From: JBDIAG01 sp963835085 | GTDB lineage: Bacteria > Actinomycetota > Actinomycetes > Actinomycetales > CAWJMD01 | Direction: 5' to 3' | Assembly (NCBI GenBank): GCA_963835085.1 | Contig: CAWIED010000002.1 | Coordinates: forward strand, 1 to 64,000 | Length of the DNA stretch: 64,000 bases | In this document: positions 1 through 8,173 of the stretch, in pieces | Position numbering within the stretch: the stretch's first letter is position 1 | Layout of the letters: every line of letters begins with the position of its first letter | The notes under the pieces: model-generated | Database searches by the model: none | What the model was told of the DNA's origin: nothing | The model's input: the letters and a program-made list of their open reading frames with translations, nothing else | Program-made: the position numbers and the translations under genes

Positions 1-7
1 CTCCGCA

Positions 8-364
8 TCACGATCCCAAACGATCATGGGAGGTGGCCAGGTGGGTGCCTGATTCAGGTGCTTGCAAGTCGTCGGGGAGGAGTCTGGGTGCGCGGGAGAT
101 GTAGGTGTGTCCGGTGGGGGTGGTGAGGTGGATTTCGGGTGGGGCTCCTGGTGGATCCTGGGGGTTGTGGTGGGGCTGGGCGGTGAGGTCGGCGGGTTCT
201 TTGGTGTGGTTGCAGTGTTCGCAGTAGCCCTGGCCTTCGTCGTAGGTGGTGGGGGCACCGTTGGCGTGGCCGGTGGCGTGGTCGATGTGTTTGATGGGTG
301 CTCCGCAGTAGGGGGTGCGGCAGCGTTGGTCGCGGGCTCGCACGAGGTCGCGGAGTCCGCTGGT
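8..364 (-). pseudogene. 3' part of IS-split DUF222-HNH (13E12) gene: HNH nuclease domain
   Basis: This is the C-terminal HNH nuclease half of a 13E12/DUF222 family protein on the minus strand. It carries the family's Cys-His pattern, with CRTPYCGAP, then IKHIDHATGH, then YCEHCNH, and stops at position 8. It has no start of its own. Removing the insertion element at 365-1641 and one copy of the 3-bp duplication joins it in frame to the upstream part that ends at 1642, giving SRTF-TSGLRDLVRARDQ, the usual lead-in to the HNH domain. No other damage is visible in this part, so the gene was probably intact until the insertion. Any product here would need an internal start such as the Met at 343. 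Confidence 0.85.
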
Positions 365-407
365 TGAGGTGCCCGGCGTTCTTCGGACAGTGGGTTTCCA
401 TTGGTCC

Positions 408-1292
408 TTACGCTGCCCGATTGTTGTCGAGCCATTCTAACTCTACTTCATTCGGAATCCGGTAGTCAATTGCCGAATGAAGCCTTCTCGTGTTGTACCT
501 CAATTCGATGTATGCTGTCACGTCTTTGCGGGCACGCTCCCTTGTCGGATACACGGTCCGGTTGCACCGTTCATTCTTCAATGTCCCATTAAAGGACTCG
601 GCCCAGGCATTGTCGTAGCACACGCCGGTCTTACCAACCGACCTGCGGATCCCGTGTCTCTTCGCTGCCACCGAGAAATCAGCGGAGGTATATTGCGTCC
701 CCCGGTCCGAGTGGAATATACTGACTTTCGATGTGATATGCACGCGATGGGCGGCCATGTCCAGTGCCTCGATGACTAGATCCGCGGTCATCGTCGAATC
801 CATGGCGTACCCGACGACTTTCTTGCTGAAGCAATCCAGGACCGTCGCCAAATACAACCAGCCTTCCCACGTCCTGATGTAGGTAATATCGCCCACCAGT
901 TTGGCGCCGGGGGCGGTCGCGGTGAAGTCCCGGCGCACCAGGTCCGGCAGGTCCGTTGCATCGCCAGCGATCGTCGTGGTCGGCCGGAACGGCTTGGGCT
1001 GGCAGGGTTCCAGGTCCAGGTCACGCATGATGACCCGCACCGTGTCGTCATCGATCTGCTCCCCGTCACGCAGCAACTGGGCATGCACTCGTCGGTACCC
1101 GTAGGTGGAGTCTGAGTCGAGGAAGATCTCGCGGATCAACCGTTCGAACCGAGCCCGCGTGATGTCACGAGGCGATGGCGAATGATTCTTCCAGGTGTAG
1201 AACCCAGACCGGGAAACACCCAACACGACACACATCACAGAAATGGCGTGATTGCCTTCTTCGCTGGCGATGAACTCGTACACGCCCGTCAC
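408..1292 (-). CDS. IS3-family transposase OrfB (DDE catalytic domain)
   Basis: This is the catalytic half of an IS3 transposase, 294 residues. An HTH_21-like region (STYGYRRVHAQL) precedes an rve integrase core. The three acidic residues are visible in LVGDITYIRT, FHSDRGTQYTS and AESFNGTLKNE. The GTG start at 1292 overlaps the orfA stop (GTGA), but the frame stays open upstream. In this family the active enzyme is normally an OrfAB fusion made by -1 frameshifting. The orfB frame is -1 to orfA, and a GGAAAAG run at 1324-1330 (minus strand) is a possible slippery site. No truncation is visible, so transposition competence is plausible. Confidence 0.93.
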   Translation of the reverse strand: MTGVYEFIASEEGNHAISVMCVVLGVSRSGFYTWKNHSPSPRDITRARFERLIREIFLDSDSTYGYRRVHAQLLRDGEQIDDDTVRVIMRDLDLEPCQPKPFRPTTTIAGDATDLPDLVRRDFTATAPGAKLVGDITYIRTWEGWLYLATVLDCFSKKVVGYAMDSTMTADLVIEALDMAAHRVHITSKVSIFHSDRGTQYTSADFSVAAKRHGIRRSVGKTGVCYDNAWAESFNGTLKNERCNRTVYPTRERARKDVTAYIELRYNTRRLHSAIDYRIPNEVELEWLDNNRAA

Positions 1293-1585
1293 GGACGAGA
1301 CTTCTTCGCGAAGAAGGCGGTGGCTTTTCCCAGGATATCAACCTCCTCCTCCAGGGACTTCACCCGGCGACGCAATCGCTTCAGTTCTTCCGCCTCAGAC
1401 TCGCTGATCTCTTCCTCCACAGGATTCTCCACTCGGTGCGCAGCAACCCACCGCGACACCGACTGCGACGACACATTATTCTCTTTCGCAACATCAGCGA
1501 TAGCCCGCGAATGCTCCACGACCTCGCGGACCACCGACTCCTTAAACTGCTCCGAGAACTTCCGAGTTGCCATCCCAAACTCCAA
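1289..1585 (-). CDS. IS3-family transposase OrfA (helix-turn-helix protein)
   Basis: OrfA is 98 residues long. It has an N-terminal helix-turn-helix of the transposase-8 type (KFSEQFKESVVREV, then SQSVSRWVAAH), followed by a leucine-zipper-like heptad stretch (EAEELKRLRRRVKSLEEEV) and the GKATAFFAKKSRP tail common in IS3 elements. In the family it binds the inverted repeats and regulates or forms part of the OrfAB transposase. The start could be the Met at 1585 or the Met four codons later. It overlaps orfB by four bases. Confidence 0.9.
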   Translation of the reverse strand: MEFGMATRKFSEQFKESVVREVVEHSRAIADVAKENNVSSQSVSRWVAAHRVENPVEEEISESEAEELKRLRRRVKSLEEEVDILGKATAFFAKKSRP

Positions 1586-1638
1586 TTCCGTTCAGCCTCA
1601 ACAATAGTCGAGGTACTGTCCGAAAAACGCCGGGCGGG

Positions 1639-3372
1639 TCAGGTGAAGGTGCGGGAGTGTGAGTCTCGGGCTACGAGTTGGCCGTGGGTGTTGGTGTAGA
1701 GGCGGCGCAACCGGACTCTGGTGTCGGGGTCGGTGAGGAGGTTGCGGGCGAGCCAGGCGGGTAGGGGTTCGCCGTTGAGGAGGGCGGGGGTGGTGCCGCC
1801 GTTGAACAGGGCGGTGTCGGAGATCACGACGTGGAGTTCGATCGGCGGCCGTTGGGTGGGCCCAGTGCGTGGCGCAGGGTGCCCAGCCGATGGATGGCTG
1901 GGGCCGTAGCCGGGGAGGACGTCGCCAGGTCGGTAGACGGGGGGCCAGGGCCGGACCGCACAGCCTGGAGGGTGTTCGAGGGCTGACCTGGGCCGGCTCG
2001 TCCGTGGCAGGGAGTCGGCCGTCTGGTTGCGCGGCTGACCTGCGCCGCCGGTACCGGCACCGGCGCCTGATGCGTGAGTGTTCCTGTCGTCGTCGGGTGC
2101 GGCATCCGATGCCGTGTTCGCCTCGAGTAGGTCTGCCGATTCCTCGGGTAGGTCCGCGGTCTCGCCGGTGCCGCGTGCGGTGTGGGTTTCGCTGGTGCCG
2201 GCCCTCAGGTCACCGCTCGTGGTGGTCCGGCTTGGCCTGTCGTTGGTCTCGCCGGTGCTGCCGCGTGCGCTACCGGGAGCGGTGGTGCACGTGCTAGTGC
2301 CCGTGTCGTTGCTCGTGCTGGTTTCGCTTCGCTCATGGTTGGTCTCGCGGGTGCCCGGTGTGCTGTCGGGTTCGCTGACCTCACGCATCGTGGTGGTCGT
2401 GTCGTGCCCGTTCGGCCCTGGCCGGGCGGGATCGCCACCCTGGTCACCATCCCGTCGGTGGGCGTTCCGGTCGTCCTGTTCCGAGTCGGGGTCGGGTGCC
2501 GGGTCGCGGCCCGGTTCGGTGTCCGTGTCGGGGGTGGCGGGTGCCCGGTTTGGCTCGTCCGCCAGGTGTGGTTCTGGCGCGGTGATGGAGTGTTGGCTTG
2601 CGCGGTAGCCGGTGGTGCGTTCGATGAGGGTGTCGGCGATGACTTGGTTGGTGGTGCGGGAGTCGCCGGTGGCGCGGGCGGTGGCGGCGGCGGTGTGCAG
2701 GGCGGCGATGATCGCGGCGGCGTCTTCGACGGGGAGGAGTGCGGTGAGGTAGGCCATGGTGTCGGGGGCGGGACGAGTGGTGACCCGCCGTTGGGTGCGG
2801 GCTTTGGCGATCCGCCGGACATGGTTCTCGGGGTCGATCTGGTAGGCCAAGGCGCGGGCCGCGTGCTGCAGGGACCGATCGGAGACGCCCGGGGTGAACA
2901 GGGCAGCCAACCGGGCATCGACGTGGCTGCGGTCGGCGGTGGACAGAGTCGCGGTCTCGGCGACGATCCGGATCGCGGCGTACTCGCTGATCGTGCCGGC
3001 GTGTAACGCGGCCAGGGTATAGGGCATCTGCTGGGTCAACGCGGTACCGAGCCCGGCCAGCGTGTTGCCCCGGTGCGGGGAGACCCGCCGGGCCAACCCG
3101 ACCTGGGTACCGACTCCCACCCCGAGATCGGCACGCGGGACGCCGGCCGCAGCCCGCCGGGCCCGGTGCGCAGTGTCGAAGGCGGCGGCTACCCGGGCCT
3201 GCACGGCTGCGACCCGACGCCCCAGCACCTCCAACGCGGCGAGCTGATCGATCAACGCAGCCTCCGAGACCGACCCGTTCACCCGCCACGCGTCGAGCAA
3301 CCCGCTCAGGGCCTGCACCCGCCCCGCATCTAACCACCCACCCTCGCCGGCAGGTGCACCCGTATCGTTCAT
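1639..3372 (-). pseudogene. 5' part of IS-split DUF222-HNH (13E12) gene: DUF222 domain
   Basis: This is the N-terminal 577 residues of a 13E12-repeat protein. The DUF222 region (residues ~15-300) has the typical VQALSGLLDAWRVNGSVSEA start and the RTTNQVIADTLIERTTGY motif. A long linker rich in Thr, Ser, Glu, Asp and Arg follows, then the conserved ELHVVISDTALF segment. The last codon before the insertion is Thr at 1642-1644. The stop at 1639-1641 is the first three bases of the IS3 element, and the HNH domain lies beyond it at 8-364. I chose ATG at 3372; TTG at 3378 is in frame. The truncated product would lack the nuclease. Confidence 0.88.
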
Positions 3373-3392
3373 AACCAAACCCTACATCATAC

Positions 3393-3408
3393 TCGTACAC
3401 TTGTACAG
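3393..3408 (-). promoter_or_regulatory. LexA-like palindrome in the DUF222-HNH promoter
   Basis: GTAC-N4-GTAC (3395-3398 and 3403-3406) sits about 20 bases upstream of the DUF222 start. It lies just upstream of a TATGAT that reads as a -10 box on the minus strand (3392-3387). The 16-mer TCGTACACTTGTACAG resembles the mycobacterial SOS box (TCGAAC-N4-GTTCGA) in its AC-N4-GT core and left arm but has mismatches. Several 13E12-family genes in Mycobacterium tuberculosis are LexA-controlled, so SOS control is plausible here. The binding protein is inferred. Confidence 0.4.
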
Positions 3409-3660
3409 AACAGGCTTTGTGATAACCGGCAGCATGCTCACTCACATGTCTCAGCCGGGCCGGGATCTTGTGCCGATTCCGTCGGCCGCCATGACCGGCC
3501 GCTCTCCCCACGGATGACCGTAGGCGTGAGGCATGGCAGTCCTTGGTCTCGCGTCGCGGCGGGACACGATGGCGCCATGCAGTCGTCCTTGCGCTGATCG
3601 CACTCCTACTCGTCCCAGGCGCGCCAGCCACACCTTCGCAGGCCAAGTTGCCACGAGACC

Positions 3661-3974
3661 ATGAAGCAGCGGTCTGAAGGTTCAGTTGTCGCCACTCTTT
3701 CGGCATGGAATGCGGCCGAGGGATGGGGGTTCTTACCAGCCCCGTCTTAACTGGCGGTTGCTGGTTTCTGTTTGATTGTCTCGAAGGAATTCTCCCTACA
3801 GACTTGATAATTGGCCAAGAACTCTCAGTGGAGTATGAAGAGGTCGAACAAGACGGCTATCCATTCAGGGCACTATTGGTTCGGCCGTCGCGGAACGAAG
3901 TGGAACCCGGGCGGACCCAGCCCCGAGAAGGTGGCAGTGGCTATCTGAGTAAACTCAATATCGAATTTGATTGA
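3661..3974 (+). pseudogene. Cold-shock-domain protein gene with a one-base frameshift
   Basis: Two frames together spell a cold-shock-domain protein. From ATG 3661 one frame reads VVATLSAWNAAEGWG. From about 3730 the next frame reads LTSPVLTGGCWFLFD, then LIIGQELSVEYEEVEQDGY and PFRALLVRP. This matches the actinobacterial pattern of an EGWG motif, a GGCW segment and a QDGYxxRA strand. The switch falls in TGGGGG at ~3727-3732, and one extra G would restore a single frame of about 104 codons. It is either a decayed gene or a homopolymer sequencing error. As written, translation from 3661 stops after about 29 codons. Confidence 0.6.
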
Positions 3975-4207
3975 GGGAATCACTTGCTCGCCACAATAGG
4001 CCGGGAAAATCTCCAATTATGAGTAGTGATCAGTGCAACCGCAAGCTACAGTTGCCCCGACATAGACATCGGCGAGCAGGACGCCGAGCTATTTGTCGGC
4101 GGCGCTGTGATGTACGGTTTCGCAGGCACGCAGCAACCGTCGCGTCTTGCTCATGATCGCGCGATCCACTGTCCGCCGTTCGGCTTGAGTGAGGGTAGGC
4201 CGATTGT

Positions 4208-4297
4208 TGGTTGCCCGGTACCCGTTGTGCGCTCGATGAGGCTGTCGACTATCACTTGGCTCGTGGTGTGAGGCGCCGGTGGCGCCGGCGCGCGCGC
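4208..4297 (-). pseudogene. Remnant of a second DUF222 (13E12) gene
   Basis: The minus strand encodes TTSQVIVDSLIERTTG, which aligns with TTNQVIADTLIERTTG in the nearby DUF222 gene. The similarity also holds at DNA level against about 2612-2690 (GCTCGATGAGGCTGTCG against GTTCGATGAGGGTGTCG). Only about 30 codons are recognisable, with no start and no HNH domain. This is decayed debris of a paralogue, common where 13E12 genes occur in several copies. Confidence 0.7.
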
Positions 4298-4471
4298 TGC
4301 CAGCCAGACACTGACACTTTCTGGAGATTCTCGACAATCGGCCACTAAGCCCCCGGCTTGCCGGGAAATACTTGTGACAACTCGGGGACGTTGATAGGAT
4401 CTTCCCGTGGCCGGGCGTCAATCAACGTCCGCGCGAGCAGGCGAAACCCGCGGGTAGAGGCGGGCAATCGT

Positions 4472-4546
4472 CTGCGCTAGACGAAAGAAATTGTTGGGCT
4501 CGTGGGTGAGAAGGCACCCCCTGTTACCGACGCTCGTCTAGCGCAG
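4472..4546. repeat. 13-bp perfect inverted repeat upstream of the NfeD gene
   Basis: CTGCGCTAGACGA at 4472-4484 is repeated in reverse complement at 4534-4546, with 49 bases between the arms. It lies 64 bases before the NfeD start. It could be an RNA stem in the 5' leader, a pair of regulator half-sites, or the ends of a small decayed element. Nothing else supports a choice. Confidence 0.45.
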
Positions 4547-4609
4547 TGTGCGCACCGCACGATCGTCGACAGCTCCCTTCTCACAGCGTTCCTGACGGAT
4601 CGGCATCAC

Positions 4610-5170
4610 ATGTCAGGGTTTTTCATTCTCGGTGGCGTCGGGTTGGCCATACTCCTGCTCTCGTTCGTTGCCGACGAAGTTCTCAGCGGGCTGTTCAACG
4701 GCCTCGACAGCGACCTGCTCTCAGGAACCGCCATCGGCGCCTTTCTGACCACGCTGGGATTCACGGGTGCACTCTGCGAGCAGTTCCTGGGCAGTTGGCT
4801 CGCCACAGGAATCGGCATCGCTGCAGGAGTCGGCGTGGCAGTTGGAGTCCACTGGGCCACCCGCACACTCATCCGCAGCGAGAACGCTGCCACGGTGAAC
4901 ACCGCCGACCTGATCGGCGTTCGCGGCACTGTGATCACCGATGTGCCCAGTGAGGGCTACGGGCAGATTCACGTCGTGGTAGGTGGGCACATCCTGCGGT
5001 TGAGCGCTCGAGCCGCGGCCGTGCACACGCCCGGGCCGAAGGTCGACGGGCGTTCGATCTACGGCCCGTCGAGCGTTGGCCCGCTCCGGACAGGGTCGTC
5101 GGTCACCGTTACCGCGGTGCTCTCGCCCACCGCTGTGGAGGTGACCCCGTTGCCCGCTACGCAGCCCTGA
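4610..5170 (+). CDS. NfeD-family membrane protein
   Basis: This 186-residue protein has three to four hydrophobic helices in its first ~90 residues (GFFILGGVGLAILLLSF, then a Gly/Ala/Thr-rich helix pair). A cytosolic beta domain follows, with the NfeD OB-fold pattern LIGVRGTVITDVPSEGYGQI and VTAVLSPTAVEV. NfeD proteins are partners of flotillin-like SPFH proteins in membrane microdomains, and here a flotillin gene follows on the same strand 210 bases downstream. I chose the ATG at 4610 because the open frame upstream of it (from 4502) is not conserved and the membrane helix starts right after this Met. The protein lacks the serine-protease domain of long NfeD forms. Confidence 0.8.
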   Translation: MSGFFILGGVGLAILLLSFVADEVLSGLFNGLDSDLLSGTAIGAFLTTLGFTGALCEQFLGSWLATGIGIAAGVGVAVGVHWATRTLIRSENAATVNTADLIGVRGTVITDVPSEGYGQIHVVVGGHILRLSARAAAVHTPGPKVDGRSIYGPSSVGPLRTGSSVTVTAVLSPTAVEVTPLPATQP

Positions 5171-5380
5171 TCGGTGCGCCACAGTATCCGCGCCCATCGA
5201 GCCCCAGCATCGACGCTCACCCGACTCTCGGCACAGCCCGATGACAAACCCCTTGAAACACACCCGCGTTCGGATGTCGCGCGCGACACAAGAAATCGCG
5301 CGTGACACATGAATTCCCGCGCACCAACAACCTGACATACCAAGACCCGAACACCAGATATCAGCTCGAAAGGATCGGTC

Positions 5381-6913
5381 GTGACTTCCTTCCTCACTCC
5401 TACAGTGATCGCCACCGCAGGCATCGTTCTCACTCTGATCGTGCTCGTCGTGATCATCACCCAGCGCTACCGCGTCGCCGGACCCAACGAGGCGTTCATC
5501 GTCACCGGACGACGCGGCAAGGCGGTTCGCAACGTTGAGACGGGCGCCGTCTCCACCGATCTGTCTGGCCAGAAGGTGATCATGGGGGGCGGCGTGTTCG
5601 TGGTGCCGTTCGTGCAGCGGCTGCATGTCCTCGACCTGTCGAGCCGCCGCATCATGGTGCAGATCAAGGGCGCAGTTTCGGGCCAAGGAGTCAAGCTCAA
5701 CGTCGACGGGGTGGCCATCGTCAAGGTAGGTGGCAATGAAGACTCGATCCGTGCCGCGGCGCAACGGTTCTTGAGCCAGCAGCACGAGGTGGAGACCTTC
5801 ACCCAGGAGACACTCGCCGGATCGCTGCGCTCCATCGTGGGCTCGCTGACCGTGGAGCAGATCATCCGCGACCGGGCCGCTTTCGCCCAGCGCGTCTTCG
5901 ACGAGGCCGAGGCGTCCCTCACCGGTCAGGGCCTTGTGCTCGACACCTTCCAGATTCAGGACATCACCGACGACCAGACCTACCTCAACGACCTTGGCCG
6001 GCCCGAGGCGGCGCGGGTCGTGCAGCAGGCCGCCATCGCCGAGGCCGAGGCTCGCCAGGCGGCCCAGCAAGCACGGATCAGAGCCGAGCAGGAGATCGCC
6101 ATCGCTCAGCGGGCGCTCGCGTTGAAGCAGGCCGAGATCAAGGCCGAGACGGATGCCGCCACCGCCCGTGCCGAATCCGCAGGGCCGCTGGCGCAGGCTG
6201 ATCGTGACCAAGCGATCCTCACGGAGCAGGAGAAGGTCGCCGTCCGGCAGGCTGCGCTGAAGGAGCGCCAACTCGACACCGAGGTTCGCAAGCCGGCCGA
6301 CGCCGCTCGCTACAAGATGGAGCGTGAGGCAGAGGCCCGTCGTAACTCGGAGATCTTCGAAGCGGAGGCGCGCAAGGCGGCGGCCATCGCGGCCGCGGAA
6401 GCCGACGCGGAGAAGGCCCGGCTCGTGGGTGTCTCGGAGAAGGCCCGGCGAACGGCGCTCGCCGAGGCCGAAGCCATCGAAGGTGCCCGTCGCGGTGAGG
6501 CAGAGAAGGCCCGGCGTCTGGCAGAGGCTGAGGCCACCAAGGCCGAGGGCGACGCGCACGCGTCGGCCATCCTCGCCACCGGTAACGCCGAGGCGGAGGC
6601 CATGAACGCCAAGGCTGCCGCGTTCGGCCGGTACAACGAGGCGGCAGTACTGCAGATGCTGGTCGAGGTGCTGCCTCAGGTCGCCCGGGAGATCTCCGCC
6701 CCGATGGCCGCGATCGACAAGCTCACCGTGGTCTCCACCGACGGCGCGGCAGCCCTTCCGAAGCAGGTGACCGACAACCTGTTCCAGACCCTGGAACTCC
6801 TCCGCACCACCACCGGGCTCGACGTGCAAGGGCTGCTTCAACGCTATGCTGCCCCTGCCGCGGCCACGACTGGCCAGCCTGGGCCAAGTGTCAACGGACA
6901 CCCTGGTCGCTGA
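5381..6913 (+). CDS. Flotillin-like SPFH-domain protein
   Basis: The product has 510 residues: one N-terminal membrane helix (IVLTLIVLVVIITQRY), an SPFH/band-7 domain (residues ~30-190, starting YRVAGPNEAFIVTGRRG), a long Ala/Glu/Arg-rich flotillin coiled coil with repeated EAEAR-type units (~200-430), and a C-terminal region (VLPQVAREISAPMAAIDKL) typical of bacterial FloT/YuaG. Flotillins scaffold membrane microdomains and work with NfeD proteins, which matches the gene upstream. The start is GTG at 5381 with GAAAGGA just upstream. The C-terminal tail is rich in Ala, Thr, Gly and Pro. A strong hairpin follows the stop. Confidence 0.92.
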   Translation: MTSFLTPTVIATAGIVLTLIVLVVIITQRYRVAGPNEAFIVTGRRGKAVRNVETGAVSTDLSGQKVIMGGGVFVVPFVQRLHVLDLSSRRIMVQIKGAVSGQGVKLNVDGVAIVKVGGNEDSIRAAAQRFLSQQHEVETFTQETLAGSLRSIVGSLTVEQIIRDRAAFAQRVFDEAEASLTGQGLVLDTFQIQDITDDQTYLNDLGRPEAARVVQQAAIAEAEARQAAQQARIRAEQEIAIAQRALALKQAEIKAETDAATARAESAGPLAQADRDQAILTEQEKVAVRQAALKERQLDTEVRKPADAARYKMEREAEARRNSEIFEAEARKAAAIAAAEADAEKARLVGVSEKARRTALAEAEAIEGARRGEAEKARRLAEAEATKAEGDAHASAILATGNAEAEAMNAKAAAFGRYNEAAVLQMLVEVLPQVAREISAPMAAIDKLTVVSTDGAAALPKQVTDNLFQTLELLRTTTGLDVQGLLQRYAAPAAATTGQPGPSVNGHPGR

Positions 6914-6942
6914 CGAGGCCGCTGGCCGCAGAACACAGCTTG

Positions 6943-6978
6943 GACGCCCGGGTGCACTTGCGCCCGGGCGTCGGGCTT
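6943..6978 (+). terminator. Terminator hairpin after the flotillin gene
   Basis: GACGCCCGGG (6943-6952) pairs with CCCGGGCGTC (6963-6972) around a 10-base loop, followed by GGGCTTTC. It sits between the flotillin stop and the convergent MFS gene and could serve both strands. It lacks a long T-run, which is common for terminators in high-GC actinobacteria. Confidence 0.65.
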
Positions 6979-6991
6979 TCGCGGCTGGCAG

Positions 6992-8173
6992 CTACTGCAG
7001 CGCGGTCCTGGGCAACAGGGCCAGCGGTACGAGCGCCAACACGGCCGTGATGAACATAGACACGCTCCAGGTGACCGCTGTGACCCCGAGAGTGGCCACC
7101 AGCGGCGGCAGAATCGCACCGAGCCCGAACTGCAACAGGCCCATCAACGACGACGCACTGCCCAGGGCCTGCTGACCGTCGAGCGCCAAGGTCAGGGCGT
7201 TGGGCATGATGAAGCCGACACAGATCAGCATGACGACGAGCATGCCGAGCACCGTCCAGAGCGAGTCGAAAGCCACTACCCCAACCGCCAGCACGGCCAT
7301 GGCGAGCACAATCACGAGCACTGCCGCAACCAGCAGCCGGCGGGGCCCGTACCGGGGCACCAACGACATCCCGACCCGGCCGGCGAGAATGATGCCCAAC
7401 GAGTTGACCGCGAAGACCAACCCGAACTCCTGAGCGGTGAGCCCGTAATGACGTTGCAGCACAAGGCTGCTCATCGACAGGTACAGGTTCAGCGGCAGCT
7501 GGCCCACGGTCAGCACCATCGTGGCGGCCAAGAAGCCCCGATGCCGGAGCAAGGCACCGAAAGTGCGCACCAATTCCGCAGCGCCACCACCATGTCGCCT
7601 CGCCACCGGCAGCGTCTCGCCCAACCGCGAGGCGGCCACGAGCAAGACCGCACCGATCAGTGTGAGCGCATAGAAGATGCCGCGCCATGAGGTCACCACC
7701 AGCAACCCCGACCCGATGAGCGGTGCAGCAACGGGCGCCACTCCGAACACCATGGACACGAGCGCGAAGGCCCGGGCGGCCGCAAGACCCGAGAACAGGT
7801 CGCGCACCATCGATCTCGCCAGCACCACACCGGCGCCGCCGCCGATGCCCGTGACGAGCCGGGCCACAAGCAACAGCGTGATCGACGGGGCGAGCGCGCT
7901 GGCCAGCACGCCCAGCGTGAACAGTGCGATGCCACCGATCAGCGGAGTCCGGCGCCCGATGCGATCGGAGATCGGACCGGCCAGCAACTGACCCACGCCC
8001 ATGCCGACCATGCACAGTGACATCGACAGCTGCACCAACGGGTCGCTGGCGCGCAGGTCGCGCGCGAGCGCGGGCAGGCCCGGCAAATACATGTCGAAGG
8101 CGAGCGGACCGAAGGCCGTCAGCGTCCCCAGGAGGACAAGGGTCGAACGAGCTGGCTTGACGGCCGAATTCAC
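6992..8173 (-). CDS. Bcr/CflA-type MFS drug exporter
   Basis: This 393-residue protein has about 12 membrane helices. The N-terminus (LLGTLTAFGPLAFDMYLPGLP) is the hallmark of the Bcr/CflA subfamily, and the loop 2-3 MFS motif is seen as GPISDRIGRRTPLI. Family members export chloramphenicol, bicyclomycin, sulfonamides and similar compounds; the substrate here is unknown. The GTG start overlaps the stop of the upstream PPK2 gene by four bases (GTGA), so the two genes are translationally coupled. No regulator is adjacent. Confidence 0.88.
   Translation of the reverse strand: MNSAVKPARSTLVLLGTLTAFGPLAFDMYLPGLPALARDLRASDPLVQLSMSLCMVGMGVGQLLAGPISDRIGRRTPLIGGIALFTLGVLASALAPSITLLLVARLVTGIGGGAGVVLARSMVRDLFSGLAAARAFALVSMVFGVAPVAAPLIGSGLLVVTSWRGIFYALTLIGAVLLVAASRLGETLPVARRHGGGAAELVRTFGALLRHRGFLAATMVLTVGQLPLNLYLSMSSLVLQRHYGLTAQEFGLVFAVNSLGIILAGRVGMSLVPRYGPRRLLVAAVLVIVLAMAVLAVGVVAFDSLWTVLGMLVVMLICVGFIMPNALTLALDGQQALGSASSLMGLLQFGLGAILPPLVATLGVTAVTWSVSMFITAVLALVPLALLPRTALQ

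Larger units (their letters stand above)
365..1641 (-). mobile_element. IS3-family insertion sequence, 1277 bp, complete
   Basis: The element has imperfect terminal inverted repeats. The left end starts TGAGGTGCCCGGCGTT at 365, and the right end, read inward from 1641, starts TGACCCGCCCGGCGTT. Both continue into TTCGGACAGT. The element is flanked by a direct GGT at 362-364 and 1642-1644, the 3-bp target duplication typical of IS3 elements. It carries orfA and orfB in the usual -1 relative frame and both look intact. The outer TGA of the right end supplies an in-frame stop for the interrupted host gene. Length, ends, duplication and gene order all fit the IS3 family. The subgroup cannot be set from sequence alone. 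Confidence 0.93.
3975..4609. other. Non-coding stretch with gene debris
   Basis: I see no intact gene here. The stretch holds a scrap of a DUF222 gene at 4208-4297 and a 13-bp inverted repeat at 4472-4546, both listed separately. The reading frame upstream of the NfeD start at 4610 stays open from 4502 but shows no conserved content. Confidence 0.5.

Noticed and set aside
4721..6901. 726-codon open frame antisense to the flotillin gene
   Set aside because: It mirrors the Ala/Glu/Arg-rich flotillin coiled coil in a high-GC genome and shows no domain; the plus-strand protein is clearly the real one.
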